Origin: Cytophagales bacterium
Lineage (GTDB): Bacteria > Bacteroidota > Bacteroidia > Cytophagales > Bernardetiaceae
Length of the DNA stretch: 42,264 nucleotides
Reading direction: 5' to 3'
NCBI GenBank assembly: GCA_013299045.1
Contig: JAAFJX010000030.1
Coordinates: forward strand, 1 to 42,264
The position numbers and the translations under genes were made by a program. The notes below the pieces were generated by a model. The model had not been told where the DNA came from, ran no database searches, and was given only the letters and a program-made list of their open reading frames with translations. Positions 34,961 through 42,264 of the stretch are shown piece after piece. Each line of letters opens with the position of its first letter. Position 1 is the first letter of the stretch.

Positions 34961-36619
34961 ATGAACGAAGCGAGCCCACTACTCAAAAAAATTCAAAAGT
35001 TGCCCAGCTATAGGCTTATTCTCGCTTTTGCAGGCGGTAGTATACTTTCTGCTGCTTGGTATCCGCCGTTTTCATTTTTGGCCTTTGTGGGGTTAGTGCC
35101 TTTGCTGATTTTGGAAGAAGATTTGAGCCAAAAAGAGGAATCTCATAAAAAGACATTTTTTTGGCTTTGGTTGCTTATTGTCATTTGGAATATTGGGATT
35201 TACTGGTGGTTATTTAAGGCCATAAGCTGGCTTGTTGTAGCGGTTTGGTTTATTAATTCTGGTTTTTTGGCCTCTACGATAGGTGTTTTTAGAATGTCTA
35301 GGCACTGGGCGCAAGATTTTCGGCTACGCTACGTCCTTTTTATTAGCTTTTGGGTAGGTTTTGAGTATTTGCACTTGAACTGGAGCTTAACTTGGCCTTG
35401 GGCTAATTTCGGACATACGCTTGCCAGCCAACACACTTGGGTACAGTGGGTAGAATACACAGGCACGCTGGGCGTAAGCGTTTGGCTCTTAGGAACAAAT
35501 GTATTGTTTTATGAGGCGTTTTTTCTAAACCGTGCGCCCAAATGGTCGCCTTGGGTGGCCATACTCATTCCGCTTGCGGCTTCTCTTTTGCTTTACTATC
35601 GTTACGAACCTCAAAAAGGTACGGCAGTAGAGTGTGTGGTGGTTCAGCCGAACTATAATTGCTACACCCAAAAATTTGAAAATAATCCAGCAACTGGCAA
35701 CGCTAATGCTACCTACGTGCCTTACGAAGCACAAGTTAAAAATCTTATAGCGCTTAGCGAAAAATTAATTACACCACAAACACGCTATGTTTTTTGGCCT
35801 GAAACCGCCCTACACGATGACGTGAACGAGAAGAGTCCCTATTCAAATGCTTATTTACGAGCCATTATGACAGATTTTGTAAAAAAGCATGGCCTAATTC
35901 TCATTTCAGGGGTAGATACTTACTGTTTCTATGAAGGCCCCGAAAACTTTACTCCGACTGCCAATATCTACAGTTCAGACCCCAACATGGCTTATGACTT
36001 TTTTAATGCGGCAGTTCAAATAAAACCCAACGAAGACGTAGAATTTTATAGAAAGTCTAAACTGGTGATTGGTGCAGAAACTAATCCATTCATCAGCATC
36101 TTGCCTACTTCGCAGTTGCTAATGATGTTCAAAGAAAGCTGGGCTACGCTCGGTACACAAGAAGAACGCGAAGTATTTAAGGGCAATGAGGGTGGCATTG
36201 TCGCCCCTGTTATTTGCTACGAATCTGTTTATGGTGAGTATGTTACGGACTATATTCGTAAAGGTGCCAACTTGATAACAGTTATCACGAATGACGGTTG
36301 GTGGGACGAGTCCATAGCACCCGAACAACACCTGAACTTTTCGGTTATGCGTGCGGTTGAAAACAGACGCTGCATAGCAAGAGCTGCCAATACAGGCATT
36401 TCTTGCTTTATTGACCAGCGAGGCAATATTTTGCAACGCAGTCAGTACGGCGAAACTACCTCGCTACGCGCTTCCATCCCCCTCAACGACGGCCTCACGT
36501 TCTATACGAAGAACGGAGATTTGATAGGTAAAATGAGCGCACTGATTGCCGTTTTAAGTATGGTGGCAGCTTTGATAAGTCCTTTTTGGAAAAGTAAAGA
36601 AGGTGCTGCTACTAAGTAG
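34961..36619 (+). CDS. lnt: Apolipoprotein N-acyltransferase
   Basis: 552 residues, in the family's range. The N-terminal half has about seven membrane helices, including the family's early 'SAAWYPPFSFLAFVGLVPLL'. The C-terminal nitrilase-like periplasmic domain carries the triad Glu281 (FWPETALHDD), Lys367 (YRKSKLV) and Cys419 (VICYESVYG), plus 'NDGWWDESIAPEQHLNFSVMRAVENRR', which is very typical. The enzyme adds the third acyl chain to the N-terminal Cys of lipoproteins at the inner membrane. Several lipoproteins in this window (adaptor at 1235, proteins at 30717 and 38698) would be substrates. It probably shares the purC transcript (59-base gap). Confidence 0.94.
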   Translation: MNEASPLLKKIQKLPSYRLILAFAGGSILSAAWYPPFSFLAFVGLVPLLILEEDLSQKEESHKKTFFWLWLLIVIWNIGIYWWLFKAISWLVVAVWFINSGFLASTIGVFRMSRHWAQDFRLRYVLFISFWVGFEYLHLNWSLTWPWANFGHTLASQHTWVQWVEYTGTLGVSVWLLGTNVLFYEAFFLNRAPKWSPWVAILIPLAASLLLYYRYEPQKGTAVECVVVQPNYNCYTQKFENNPATGNANATYVPYEAQVKNLIALSEKLITPQTRYVFWPETALHDDVNEKSPYSNAYLRAIMTDFVKKHGLILISGVDTYCFYEGPENFTPTANIYSSDPNMAYDFFNAAVQIKPNEDVEFYRKSKLVIGAETNPFISILPTSQLLMMFKESWATLGTQEEREVFKGNEGGIVAPVICYESVYGEYVTDYIRKGANLITVITNDGWWDESIAPEQHLNFSVMRAVENRRCIARAANTGISCFIDQRGNILQRSQYGETTSLRASIPLNDGLTFYTKNGDLIGKMSALIAVLSMVAALISPFWKSKEGAATK

Positions 36620-36681
36620 AGAAACGTTTAGAGGAATTGTATTTTTAGGTAAAAAAATATGCTTTTTTTTAGGCAATATTT

Positions 36682-36713
36682 TTTGGAGTATATCTTAATT
36701 TGTTTTATCTTTA
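36682..36713 (+). promoter_or_regulatory. Promoter of the TPR-protein operon
   Basis: TTTG (36682-36685), 20 bases, TATCTTTA (36706-36713), one mismatch to TAnnTTTG. It predicts an unusually long leader, about 120 nt, before the ATG at 36839. The leader is AT-rich and shows no strong hairpin by eye. Confidence 0.5.
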
Positions 36714-36838
36714 CCGCGAATAAAAAAAAATTATGCTGTAAGGTGTTTTGTTCAGAATAAAAAAGTTTAATTCATATAACTAACATTTCAATAAATTCGT
36801 TAGAATACCAAACGGCACATATCCCAAAAAATAGCATC

Positions 36839-38656
36839 ATGACCATCAGACTTATACTTTTTAGCTTAACCTTACTTTTTGGTTTGGTCGCTTTTGAGCA
36901 GGCGCAAGCGCAGTCAAAGAAAAAAAATAAAAATAAAAATAAAAAAGAAATCAACCAGGATTTAGAGAATCCGGGTAGCTTGATAGAAATAAACGAAAAC
37001 ACAAAGTCTGTTGCGGGCGAAACCAGCGACATCGCACCCAAGCAAATACTTGCTGAACAGTCTTTGATTGAAGGTATGAAATGGTATATGCTCGAAGAGT
37101 ACACCAAAGCAACTGCTGCATTTGAGGCAGCTCTTAAAATTGATGATAAAAATGATGCAGCTTGTTATCAGCTTGCTTTGTGCTATTTTAGGCTAGGTGA
37201 ACCGCGTAGCGCTCTGCCACACGCCGAAATGGCCGCCAAAATTAAAAATGAAAATATTTATTACCTACAGCTCTTGGCCAGTGTGTATCAAGACTTGTCT
37301 GATAACGCCAATGCCGAAAAAACATGGAGAACGCTTATCCAAAAGCAGCCGCGTAACGATGAGTATTACCATAGTTTGGCAGATTTGCTCAGGCAGGCAG
37401 GCAAAACCAAAGACGCTATTAAAGTTTATGACCAAGCCGAAGCAATTATTGGCCCTGACGACGAGATGATACGAAAAAAACAGGATATTTATTTGAATGC
37501 GGGTAACCTCGATGCTGCTCTCAAGGAAGGTCAAAAACTGATTGATGCTTTCCCTGACTTTCCGGACTATATGCTCATGCAAGCAGAACTGATGCTGAAT
37601 AATAGACGTGTGGAGGACGGTAAAACTATTATTCAGAAATATCTAAATAGTGGCTTTTCGCACCCTTATGCTTATTTGATGCTGGCCGACATTGCAGCCA
37701 ATGAAAATGATAACGCCGCACAGTTCAAATATTTACAGATGGCTTTTGAAGACCGCGACCTCAACCCAGAACAAAAAGTGCGTATCTTGCTTACCAACTA
37801 CTATGAGCAGGCTGAACGCAATAATTCTTTGCGTGAGCAAGGCCTAAACCTCTCACAAGCTGCTGCAAAAGCACACCCAGAGTCTGCTGATTTGCTCGCC
37901 TTGCATGGAGACTTTTTGTATATAAGCCAAAAGCAAGAGGAGGCACTAAGTATTTATTTGCAGTCCGTAGCCATTAATCCCGATAATTTTCGCGTTTGGG
38001 AGCGTATCTTACAAATAGATTGGAACGCCAGCCAAACGGATAAATTGGTGGAACATGGAGCAAAAGCAACAGACTTGTTTCCTAATCAGGCTTTGGCTTG
38101 GTTTTATTATGGTATGGGGCTTTCAGAAGCCCAAAAGAATGACGAGGCGCTCGAGGCTCTTGAACAAGGACGTGCTTTGGCTGTCAATAATAAAGAGTTG
38201 ATTAGTAATTTTGAGGCTTTGATAGGCGATTTGTATCACCAAACCAAAGATTATCCAAAGTCTGACCGTGCTTATGAGGCTGCTCTCACAGCAAATCCTA
38301 ATAATGCGCGTGCCTTGAATAATTACAGCTACTATCTTGCTTTGCGCAAAGAAAACCTGAATTTTGCTCAGCAAATGTCCATCAAGTTGGTGCGCTTATA
38401 CCCCAACGATGCCAATTACTTAGATACCCACGCTTGGGTACTTTATGTACTTGGTTCTTATGAGCAGGCGCGTACTTACATGGAAAAGGCCATCGCTTTG
38501 GGCTCACCAAGTGCCACTCTTCTCGAACACTATGGCGATATCCTGTTCAAGCTCGGCAACGTAGAGGCTGCCCTAAGCCAATGGATAAAAGCACTCCAGA
38601 TAGACACTGATAATCAAGCTCTTGAACAAAAAATTAAGAATAAGCGTTTAGAATAG
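36839..38656 (+). CDS. Exported TPR-repeat protein
   Basis: 605 residues. A signal peptide (ending EQAQAQ) is followed at once by a Lys/Asn-rich stretch (KKKNKNKNKK) and then about twelve TPR units of 34 residues from about residue 75 to the end; typical pieces are 'AFEAALKIDDKNDAACYQLALCYFRLGEPRSALPHAEMAAK' and 'ALNNYSYYLALRKENLNFAQQMS'. No catalytic domain is present. It is a periplasmic or envelope-bound adaptor by its layout. It differs from the CHAT genes in repeat length (34 versus 42) and lacks the protease. It is the first of three closely spaced plus-strand genes (gaps of 41 and 23 bases). Confidence 0.82.
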   Translation: MTIRLILFSLTLLFGLVAFEQAQAQSKKKNKNKNKKEINQDLENPGSLIEINENTKSVAGETSDIAPKQILAEQSLIEGMKWYMLEEYTKATAAFEAALKIDDKNDAACYQLALCYFRLGEPRSALPHAEMAAKIKNENIYYLQLLASVYQDLSDNANAEKTWRTLIQKQPRNDEYYHSLADLLRQAGKTKDAIKVYDQAEAIIGPDDEMIRKKQDIYLNAGNLDAALKEGQKLIDAFPDFPDYMLMQAELMLNNRRVEDGKTIIQKYLNSGFSHPYAYLMLADIAANENDNAAQFKYLQMAFEDRDLNPEQKVRILLTNYYEQAERNNSLREQGLNLSQAAAKAHPESADLLALHGDFLYISQKQEEALSIYLQSVAINPDNFRVWERILQIDWNASQTDKLVEHGAKATDLFPNQALAWFYYGMGLSEAQKNDEALEALEQGRALAVNNKELISNFEALIGDLYHQTKDYPKSDRAYEAALTANPNNARALNNYSYYLALRKENLNFAQQMSIKLVRLYPNDANYLDTHAWVLYVLGSYEQARTYMEKAIALGSPSATLLEHYGDILFKLGNVEAALSQWIKALQIDTDNQALEQKIKNKRLE

Positions 38657-38697
38657 CCCTCTATTATTTCTGCGTCCACCTCCTAAACTATTCGGCA

Positions 38698-38973
38698 ATG
38701 ACCAAAACAACCAAAGTACTGAGCGTAGTTTTTAAGAGCACTTTTTGGGTTCTTTTGTTATTATTTTTTACATCAATGAGCTGCCACAAACGGTCAAAAT
38801 GCCCCACCTATCAGGATTCCGATTTTTTTACTGAAAAATCTTTCAAAGAAAAAATGAAGGAAGAAGACAAAGCGGTTAAAAAAGCAGCCACCAACAAGTC
38901 TTATTCTACTGTTCCTGGCCTGACCAAACGTAACAAACGCAAAAAGCGCAGCTCTATTTGGGGCACTCGCTAA
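38698..38973 (+). CDS. Small lipoprotein of unknown function
   Basis: 91 residues. A hydrophobic N-terminus ends in a lipobox (TSMSC, Cys29), followed by 'HKRSKCPTYQ' and a strongly basic tail rich in Lys and Arg, ending 'RNKRKKRSSIWGTR'. Very short, basic lipoproteins of this build are common in Bacteroidota, but I know no function. It lies between the exported TPR protein and a membrane protein, with gaps of 41 and 23 bases, so it is probably in one operon with them. Confidence 0.68.
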   Translation: MTKTTKVLSVVFKSTFWVLLLLFFTSMSCHKRSKCPTYQDSDFFTEKSFKEKMKEEDKAVKKAATNKSYSTVPGLTKRNKRKKRSSIWGTR

Positions 38974-38996
38974 AAAAACTCAAAACGTAATGCGCT

Positions 38997-40502
38997 ATGG
39001 GCAAAATTGCCCGCAAAGGTTTATCTGCTAGCTTTTGGATACTAGTAGGCTGGGTATTGTGGTGGGTTGCTATGCGCATACCGCTGAACCTCATGGACGA
39101 GAGTCATTATCTCTACTTGAGTCAGCAGAACCTTACTTTTTGGGCAGATAATTCTCTCTATTTATTTTGGTTAAAATTTTTAGGGCTTTTATGCACAGAC
39201 CCTCTGTTTGTATACACTCTTAACTTTTGGCTGCTGAACTTTTTGGCCTTACTGCTCTTAAATAGCTTGTTAGCAAGGGCTGCTGCTACACAGTGGGTTT
39301 CAGTCTATTTTTTTATCTGGTTTATGAGCAGTACTTTATGGCTGTATGCGTACCCTTATCAGACACGCTTCTTGGCTATTTTCTTAATGCTCGCTTTTGG
39401 GCTTTATGCAACTAATCGGCACTGGCCAGCTCTTTTTCTTTTATGCTTGTCTCCCCTTGTTCGGCAAGAATGTTATCTGTTGATTGTATTGCTTACACTC
39501 TTTTTTGTTTGGCAAAAAAAACCTTCTATGGCGCTTTTTGCGCTTCTGATGGGCTGCCTGTATTGCTTATTTCCGCTTCAAGAGGCAGACGGCGGCCAGC
39601 GTTTAGAAATTACGTTTTTACAGCATTTGGCCTATAATTTACAGCAAAAGCGCTTATTTAAGGCGAACGTTTGGTTAGAATATGAAGCAGCTAAAGTTCA
39701 TCTTTTCAGAGATTACAAAGCGCCTTTTTCTATCAATAATCTCAATTTGCAGCTTGTTTTTAAGCATTTTTGCTGGAATTTGAGGCAGCTTTTCCATACT
39801 TTGCGTGGTCTTTTGCCTGCAATGTGGCCATTTTACCACAAAATAGCGTTCTTTGCAACCTTTCTTTTAGAAATACTCTATGCCAAAGCCGTATTCAAAA
39901 GGGTTCATAGAGATAAGAACGCAAATGTTTATGTAATGGGATTTCTATGTATGCTGCCTGCCATGAGCATAAGCATTCTCATTTTTCCGCGCACACATTA
40001 CATTTGGTCTTGGCTCTTTGGGGGTTTCTTTTTAGGTTTTTGGTTTATTAAGGGCTTACAAAACAGAATGGGTTTGATGTTTTTGGGGCGCTTACGGCAG
40101 ACCACAACATTGTTAATACTCCGCTGTGTCATACTCTCTTTTTTTCTTTATCAGAGCATTTGGCCACTGCTTTGCCAATATGAGATGCCGTTAGATGATA
40201 ACCGCCGCATGGTGCATCAGTTACGCCGTGAAGTTAGAGACAGAACAGTTATTTTGAGTTCCATTGGAAGTTTTGATGCCTACCTGCCCTTGGTTAAAAC
40301 TATTTTGGCTTCCGAGAAACGTAGCAATTGGTGGTCTTTTGTAAAAGAACATCAAATTGAGGCGGTTCTTGTTGGGGAAGAACTATTGCTGCTTATTGCT
40401 TTTAAAGACGATTCTGCATTTCAAGCATGGTACAAAAATAGCCAAGAGCGCCTGCGGATAGGTGCTCATCATGAGCTAATTTGGGTAAAAGCCCAATATT
40501 AA
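38997..40502 (+). CDS. Polytopic membrane protein, GT-C glycosyltransferase-like
   Basis: 501 residues with about ten to eleven membrane helices in the first 400 and a soluble C-terminal piece of about 100. An acidic pair lies in the first extracytoplasmic loop ('LNLMDESHYLYLSQQN'), where GT-C enzymes such as ArnT/PMT have their catalytic Asp or Glu. 'SPLVRQECYLLIVLLTLFFVWQKKP' is also of that style. The resemblance is in topology and loop position; no family-specific motif is visible, so the call is tentative. Last gene of the three-gene group starting at 36839; lysC downstream has its own promoter. Confidence 0.58.
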   Translation: MGKIARKGLSASFWILVGWVLWWVAMRIPLNLMDESHYLYLSQQNLTFWADNSLYLFWLKFLGLLCTDPLFVYTLNFWLLNFLALLLLNSLLARAAATQWVSVYFFIWFMSSTLWLYAYPYQTRFLAIFLMLAFGLYATNRHWPALFLLCLSPLVRQECYLLIVLLTLFFVWQKKPSMALFALLMGCLYCLFPLQEADGGQRLEITFLQHLAYNLQQKRLFKANVWLEYEAAKVHLFRDYKAPFSINNLNLQLVFKHFCWNLRQLFHTLRGLLPAMWPFYHKIAFFATFLLEILYAKAVFKRVHRDKNANVYVMGFLCMLPAMSISILIFPRTHYIWSWLFGGFFLGFWFIKGLQNRMGLMFLGRLRQTTTLLILRCVILSFFLYQSIWPLLCQYEMPLDDNRRMVHQLRREVRDRTVILSSIGSFDAYLPLVKTILASEKRSNWWSFVKEHQIEAVLVGEELLLLIAFKDDSAFQAWYKNSQERLRIGAHHELIWVKAQY

Positions 40503-40549
40503 GTTTTGGCCATTCACACAAAAAATATGGCCACAAAGTATTATTGCTC

Positions 40550-40557
40550 TATATTTG
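40550..40557 (+). promoter_or_regulatory. -7 promoter element (TATATTTG) of lysC
   Basis: Exact TAnnTTTG match 19 bases before the ATG at 40576, giving a leader of only about 12 nt. The -33 region holds only a TGG at 40528-40530. The element overlaps the alternative TTG start at 40555 and so excludes it. Confidence 0.5.
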
Positions 40558-40575
40558 CGGCAAAAACAGAAAATA

Positions 40576-41847
40576 ATGAAAGTATTTAAATTTGGTGGTG
40601 CCTCGGTCAAAAGTGCAGAGGCAGTTCAGAACATGAGTGCCATTGTTAAGAAACACGCCGAAGACGGGGACAAGCTCCTCGTGGTAGTGTCGGCTATGGG
40701 CAAAACAACCAACGCCCTAGAGCGGATTATCAATGCTGCACAGAAGCAGGATATTTCTACTCTTAACAAAGAACTTTTTGCCCTGCGTGTTTACCACGAA
40801 GATATTGTCAAAGAGCTTTTTCCAGACCCAACAAGCCGCATTTATGAACTCTTGGAGCAAATTTTTCTGAAGTTGGAAAGGCGTGTGCGTGCTCCTCGCA
40901 AAAATTATAACAAGCAATATGACCAGGTAGTGTCCGTGGGCGAAATTCTGTCTAGCAGGATTGTGGCAGAATATCTCAAAACTCAACTGGCGTGCCTTTG
41001 GATTGATGCACGTGCCTATATACGCACAGATGAAAGCTGGCGCGAAGGCAAAGTGGATTGGGCTTCTACAGAAAGAAACATAGAAAATAAAATTTCAGCA
41101 CTGGCCGAAACCCACGTTTTGCTCACTCAGGGCTTTATTGGCGGCACTATAGGCAAAAGAACCACTACGCTTGGTCGTGAAGGCTCTGATTATACGGCTG
41201 CTATCTTTGCGTATTGTACTAAAGCAGAGTCCGTTACTATCTGGAAGGACGTGCCGGGTATTCTTAATGCAGACCCTAAGCGCCTGTCTGAGACCGCTAT
41301 GTATGAACAACTCTCTTATGTGGACGCTGCCGAAATGACTTATTATGGTGCATCGGTTATTCACCCAAAAACAATTAAGCCTCTGGCAAACAAAGAGATA
41401 CCATTGCACGTCCGTTCTTTCATTAAGCCTAACGATGTAGGTACTGTTATTGGGCAGGTCAGAACCAGTCCTGATATGCCTGCTGTTATTTTTAAACCTG
41501 ACCAATGCTTATTGCACTTGCTGCGCAAAAATTTGTCAGCTATCAGCGATAGCTCTATGGCCTTGATTTTTAATTTGTTGGAGCGTCATGACGTGGTGGT
41601 GAATTTGGTACAGAGCTCTGCCGTAACGCTTTCTATTTGCGCCAATGCGGATATGTCTAAGATTCGCACCATAAAGCCGCTTTTGGAAGATGATTTTGAC
41701 CTCAGCATACAAGAAAAATTAGAGCTTGTTACAATCAAAAACTACAAGCAAGAGAGCGAAAGTTTTGTAAAATCATTCACAGAGGTTTTGCTAGAACAGC
41801 GCTCTGGGCAATATTGGCACTTGATTGTTCCGAGCGAAAAAAGATAA
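40576..41847 (+). CDS. lysC: Aspartate kinase
   Basis: 423 residues from the ATG at 40576. The amino-acid-kinase start 'MKVFKFGGASVKSAEAVQNM' has the K-F-G-G motif at residues 4-7. 'VVSAMGKTTNALE' follows, then 'TTTLGREGSDYTAAIFA' with the substrate-binding GREGSDYTA, and 'TIWKDVPGILNADPKR'. The C-terminal part from about residue 300 looks like ACT-type regulatory sequence ('LLERHDVVVNLVQSSAVTLSICAN'), suggesting control by lysine or threonine. Length fits the monofunctional enzyme; there is no homoserine dehydrogenase fusion. It phosphorylates aspartate, the first step towards lysine, threonine, methionine and diaminopimelate for the cell wall. Confidence 0.95.
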   Translation: MKVFKFGGASVKSAEAVQNMSAIVKKHAEDGDKLLVVVSAMGKTTNALERIINAAQKQDISTLNKELFALRVYHEDIVKELFPDPTSRIYELLEQIFLKLERRVRAPRKNYNKQYDQVVSVGEILSSRIVAEYLKTQLACLWIDARAYIRTDESWREGKVDWASTERNIENKISALAETHVLLTQGFIGGTIGKRTTTLGREGSDYTAAIFAYCTKAESVTIWKDVPGILNADPKRLSETAMYEQLSYVDAAEMTYYGASVIHPKTIKPLANKEIPLHVRSFIKPNDVGTVIGQVRTSPDMPAVIFKPDQCLLHLLRKNLSAISDSSMALIFNLLERHDVVVNLVQSSAVTLSICANADMSKIRTIKPLLEDDFDLSIQEKLELVTIKNYKQESESFVKSFTEVLLEQRSGQYWHLIVPSEKR

Positions 41848-42174
41848 GGCTCACGTGAGCGATGGCTGTTTCAATAAAGGCATCAAAAACCTTAAAGTTC
41901 TTAGGAGTTCCTGTTAAAGGTTTTCCGTAACTATCTTGTTGCCCCTCAAAATACATCTAAAGTATTTATTATCATTAAATTAAGCAAGTGCTTTTACTTT
42001 AAAATGTCTTAGTTTTTAGTCTATTTTATCAAATAACTGGCAAAACCTCAAGGGCTTCTTGCGGCCTGCACTGCCTCGCATCAGACAAAAGCGAATGGCT
42101 CAAAGGTCAGAGAATGAGATTTTCTGTGCTATTATATTTTAAGTATTAAGAATAAATTATTTTAGATTATTTTG
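41848..42174. other. Gene-poor, degraded-looking stretch before the right edge
   Basis: No intact gene. On the minus strand, a frame from ATG 41956 (59 codons, running into the lysC end to 41777) has protein-like content in its first 37 codons (YGKPLTGTPKNFKVFDAF, then IETAIAHV). It is preceded directly by a stop codon, so it looks like a remnant of a longer gene. The rest, to 42174, is AT-rich with a short GC-rich island around 42055-42110 and no frame I can support. Confidence 0.35.
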
Positions 42175-42182
42175 TATCTTTG
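42175..42182 (+). promoter_or_regulatory. -7 promoter element (TATCTTTG) before the edge gene
   Basis: Exact TAnnTTTG match, 12 bases before the ATG at 42194, followed by GCCCC. The -33 box is not clear. Confidence 0.5.
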
Positions 42183-42193
42183 CCCCAAAAACT

Positions 42194-42264
42194 ATGGGAA
42201 GAGTTTTAACAATTAGCTTGACATCTGAACAAGAAACGGAGCTTATTAATCATCATAAAAAAAG
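42194..42264 (+). CDS. Start of a gene, possibly an IS630-type transposase (truncated by edge)
   Basis: The first 23 codons read MGRVLTISLTSEQETELINHHKK. A short beta strand, then 'LTSEQETELxxHH', is how the helix-turn-helix N-terminus of IS630-family transposases and their relatives often begins. With so few residues this is suggestive only. The exact -7 box 12 bases upstream supports the start. Confidence 0.4.
   Translation, partial: MGRVLTISLTSEQETELINHHKK

Overview
The window looks like a chromosomal piece of a Bacteroidota bacterium, possibly of the Cytophagales; the order is a guess. The phylum rests on three things. Most gene starts lack a Shine-Dalgarno sequence. Several genes sit just downstream of the phylum's promoter pattern, TTTG-N19/20-TAnnTTTG (for example 33886-33916 and 33704-33735). 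Exported proteins repeatedly end their signal peptides in ...AQ. The gene set (ftsW, kup, lpdA, murQ, lipB, fabI, purC, lnt, lysC) is chromosomal housekeeping, broken up by accessory blocks.

Layout, left to right. 1-628 (minus) is the start of an exported protein cut by the window edge, followed by a gene-poor stretch with a possibly decayed small Cys-rich peptide. 1235-8445 (plus) is a three-gene RND-type export operon: a lipoprotein adaptor and two different RND permeases, with no outer-membrane channel gene beside it. 8490-17513 is all on the minus strand: a hydrolase/DUF72/PAP2 group, ftsW, a small Spy-like periplasmic protein, kup with a glycosyltransferase-like gene, and lpdA.

17760-30224 (minus) is the most striking block. 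Four large genes in tandem each encode a Sec signal peptide, an array of about 42-residue TPR repeats and a C-terminal CHAT caspase-like protease domain with the His and Cys intact. Three of the four have almost identical 3' ends, and the differences between them form a mosaic, as expected from gene conversion, while their TPR parts have diverged. This resembles a family of exported receptors with one shared protease end and different sensor ends. Upstream of it (30457-30582, plus strand) is a tRNA-like gene with good acceptor, D and T arms, but about 50 extra bases, including an 11-bp inverted repeat, where the anticodon arm should be.

30717-42264 returns to housekeeping: a lipoprotein with murQ; lipB and fabI on the minus strand; purC and lnt; an exported TPR protein with a small lipoprotein and a GT-C-like membrane protein; and lysC with its own promoter. 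The right edge contains a degraded-looking stretch and the first codons of what may be an IS630-type transposase. Many start codons were set from signal peptides, family N-termini or promoter position, because several frames stay open upstream to a TTG that is unlikely to be used.
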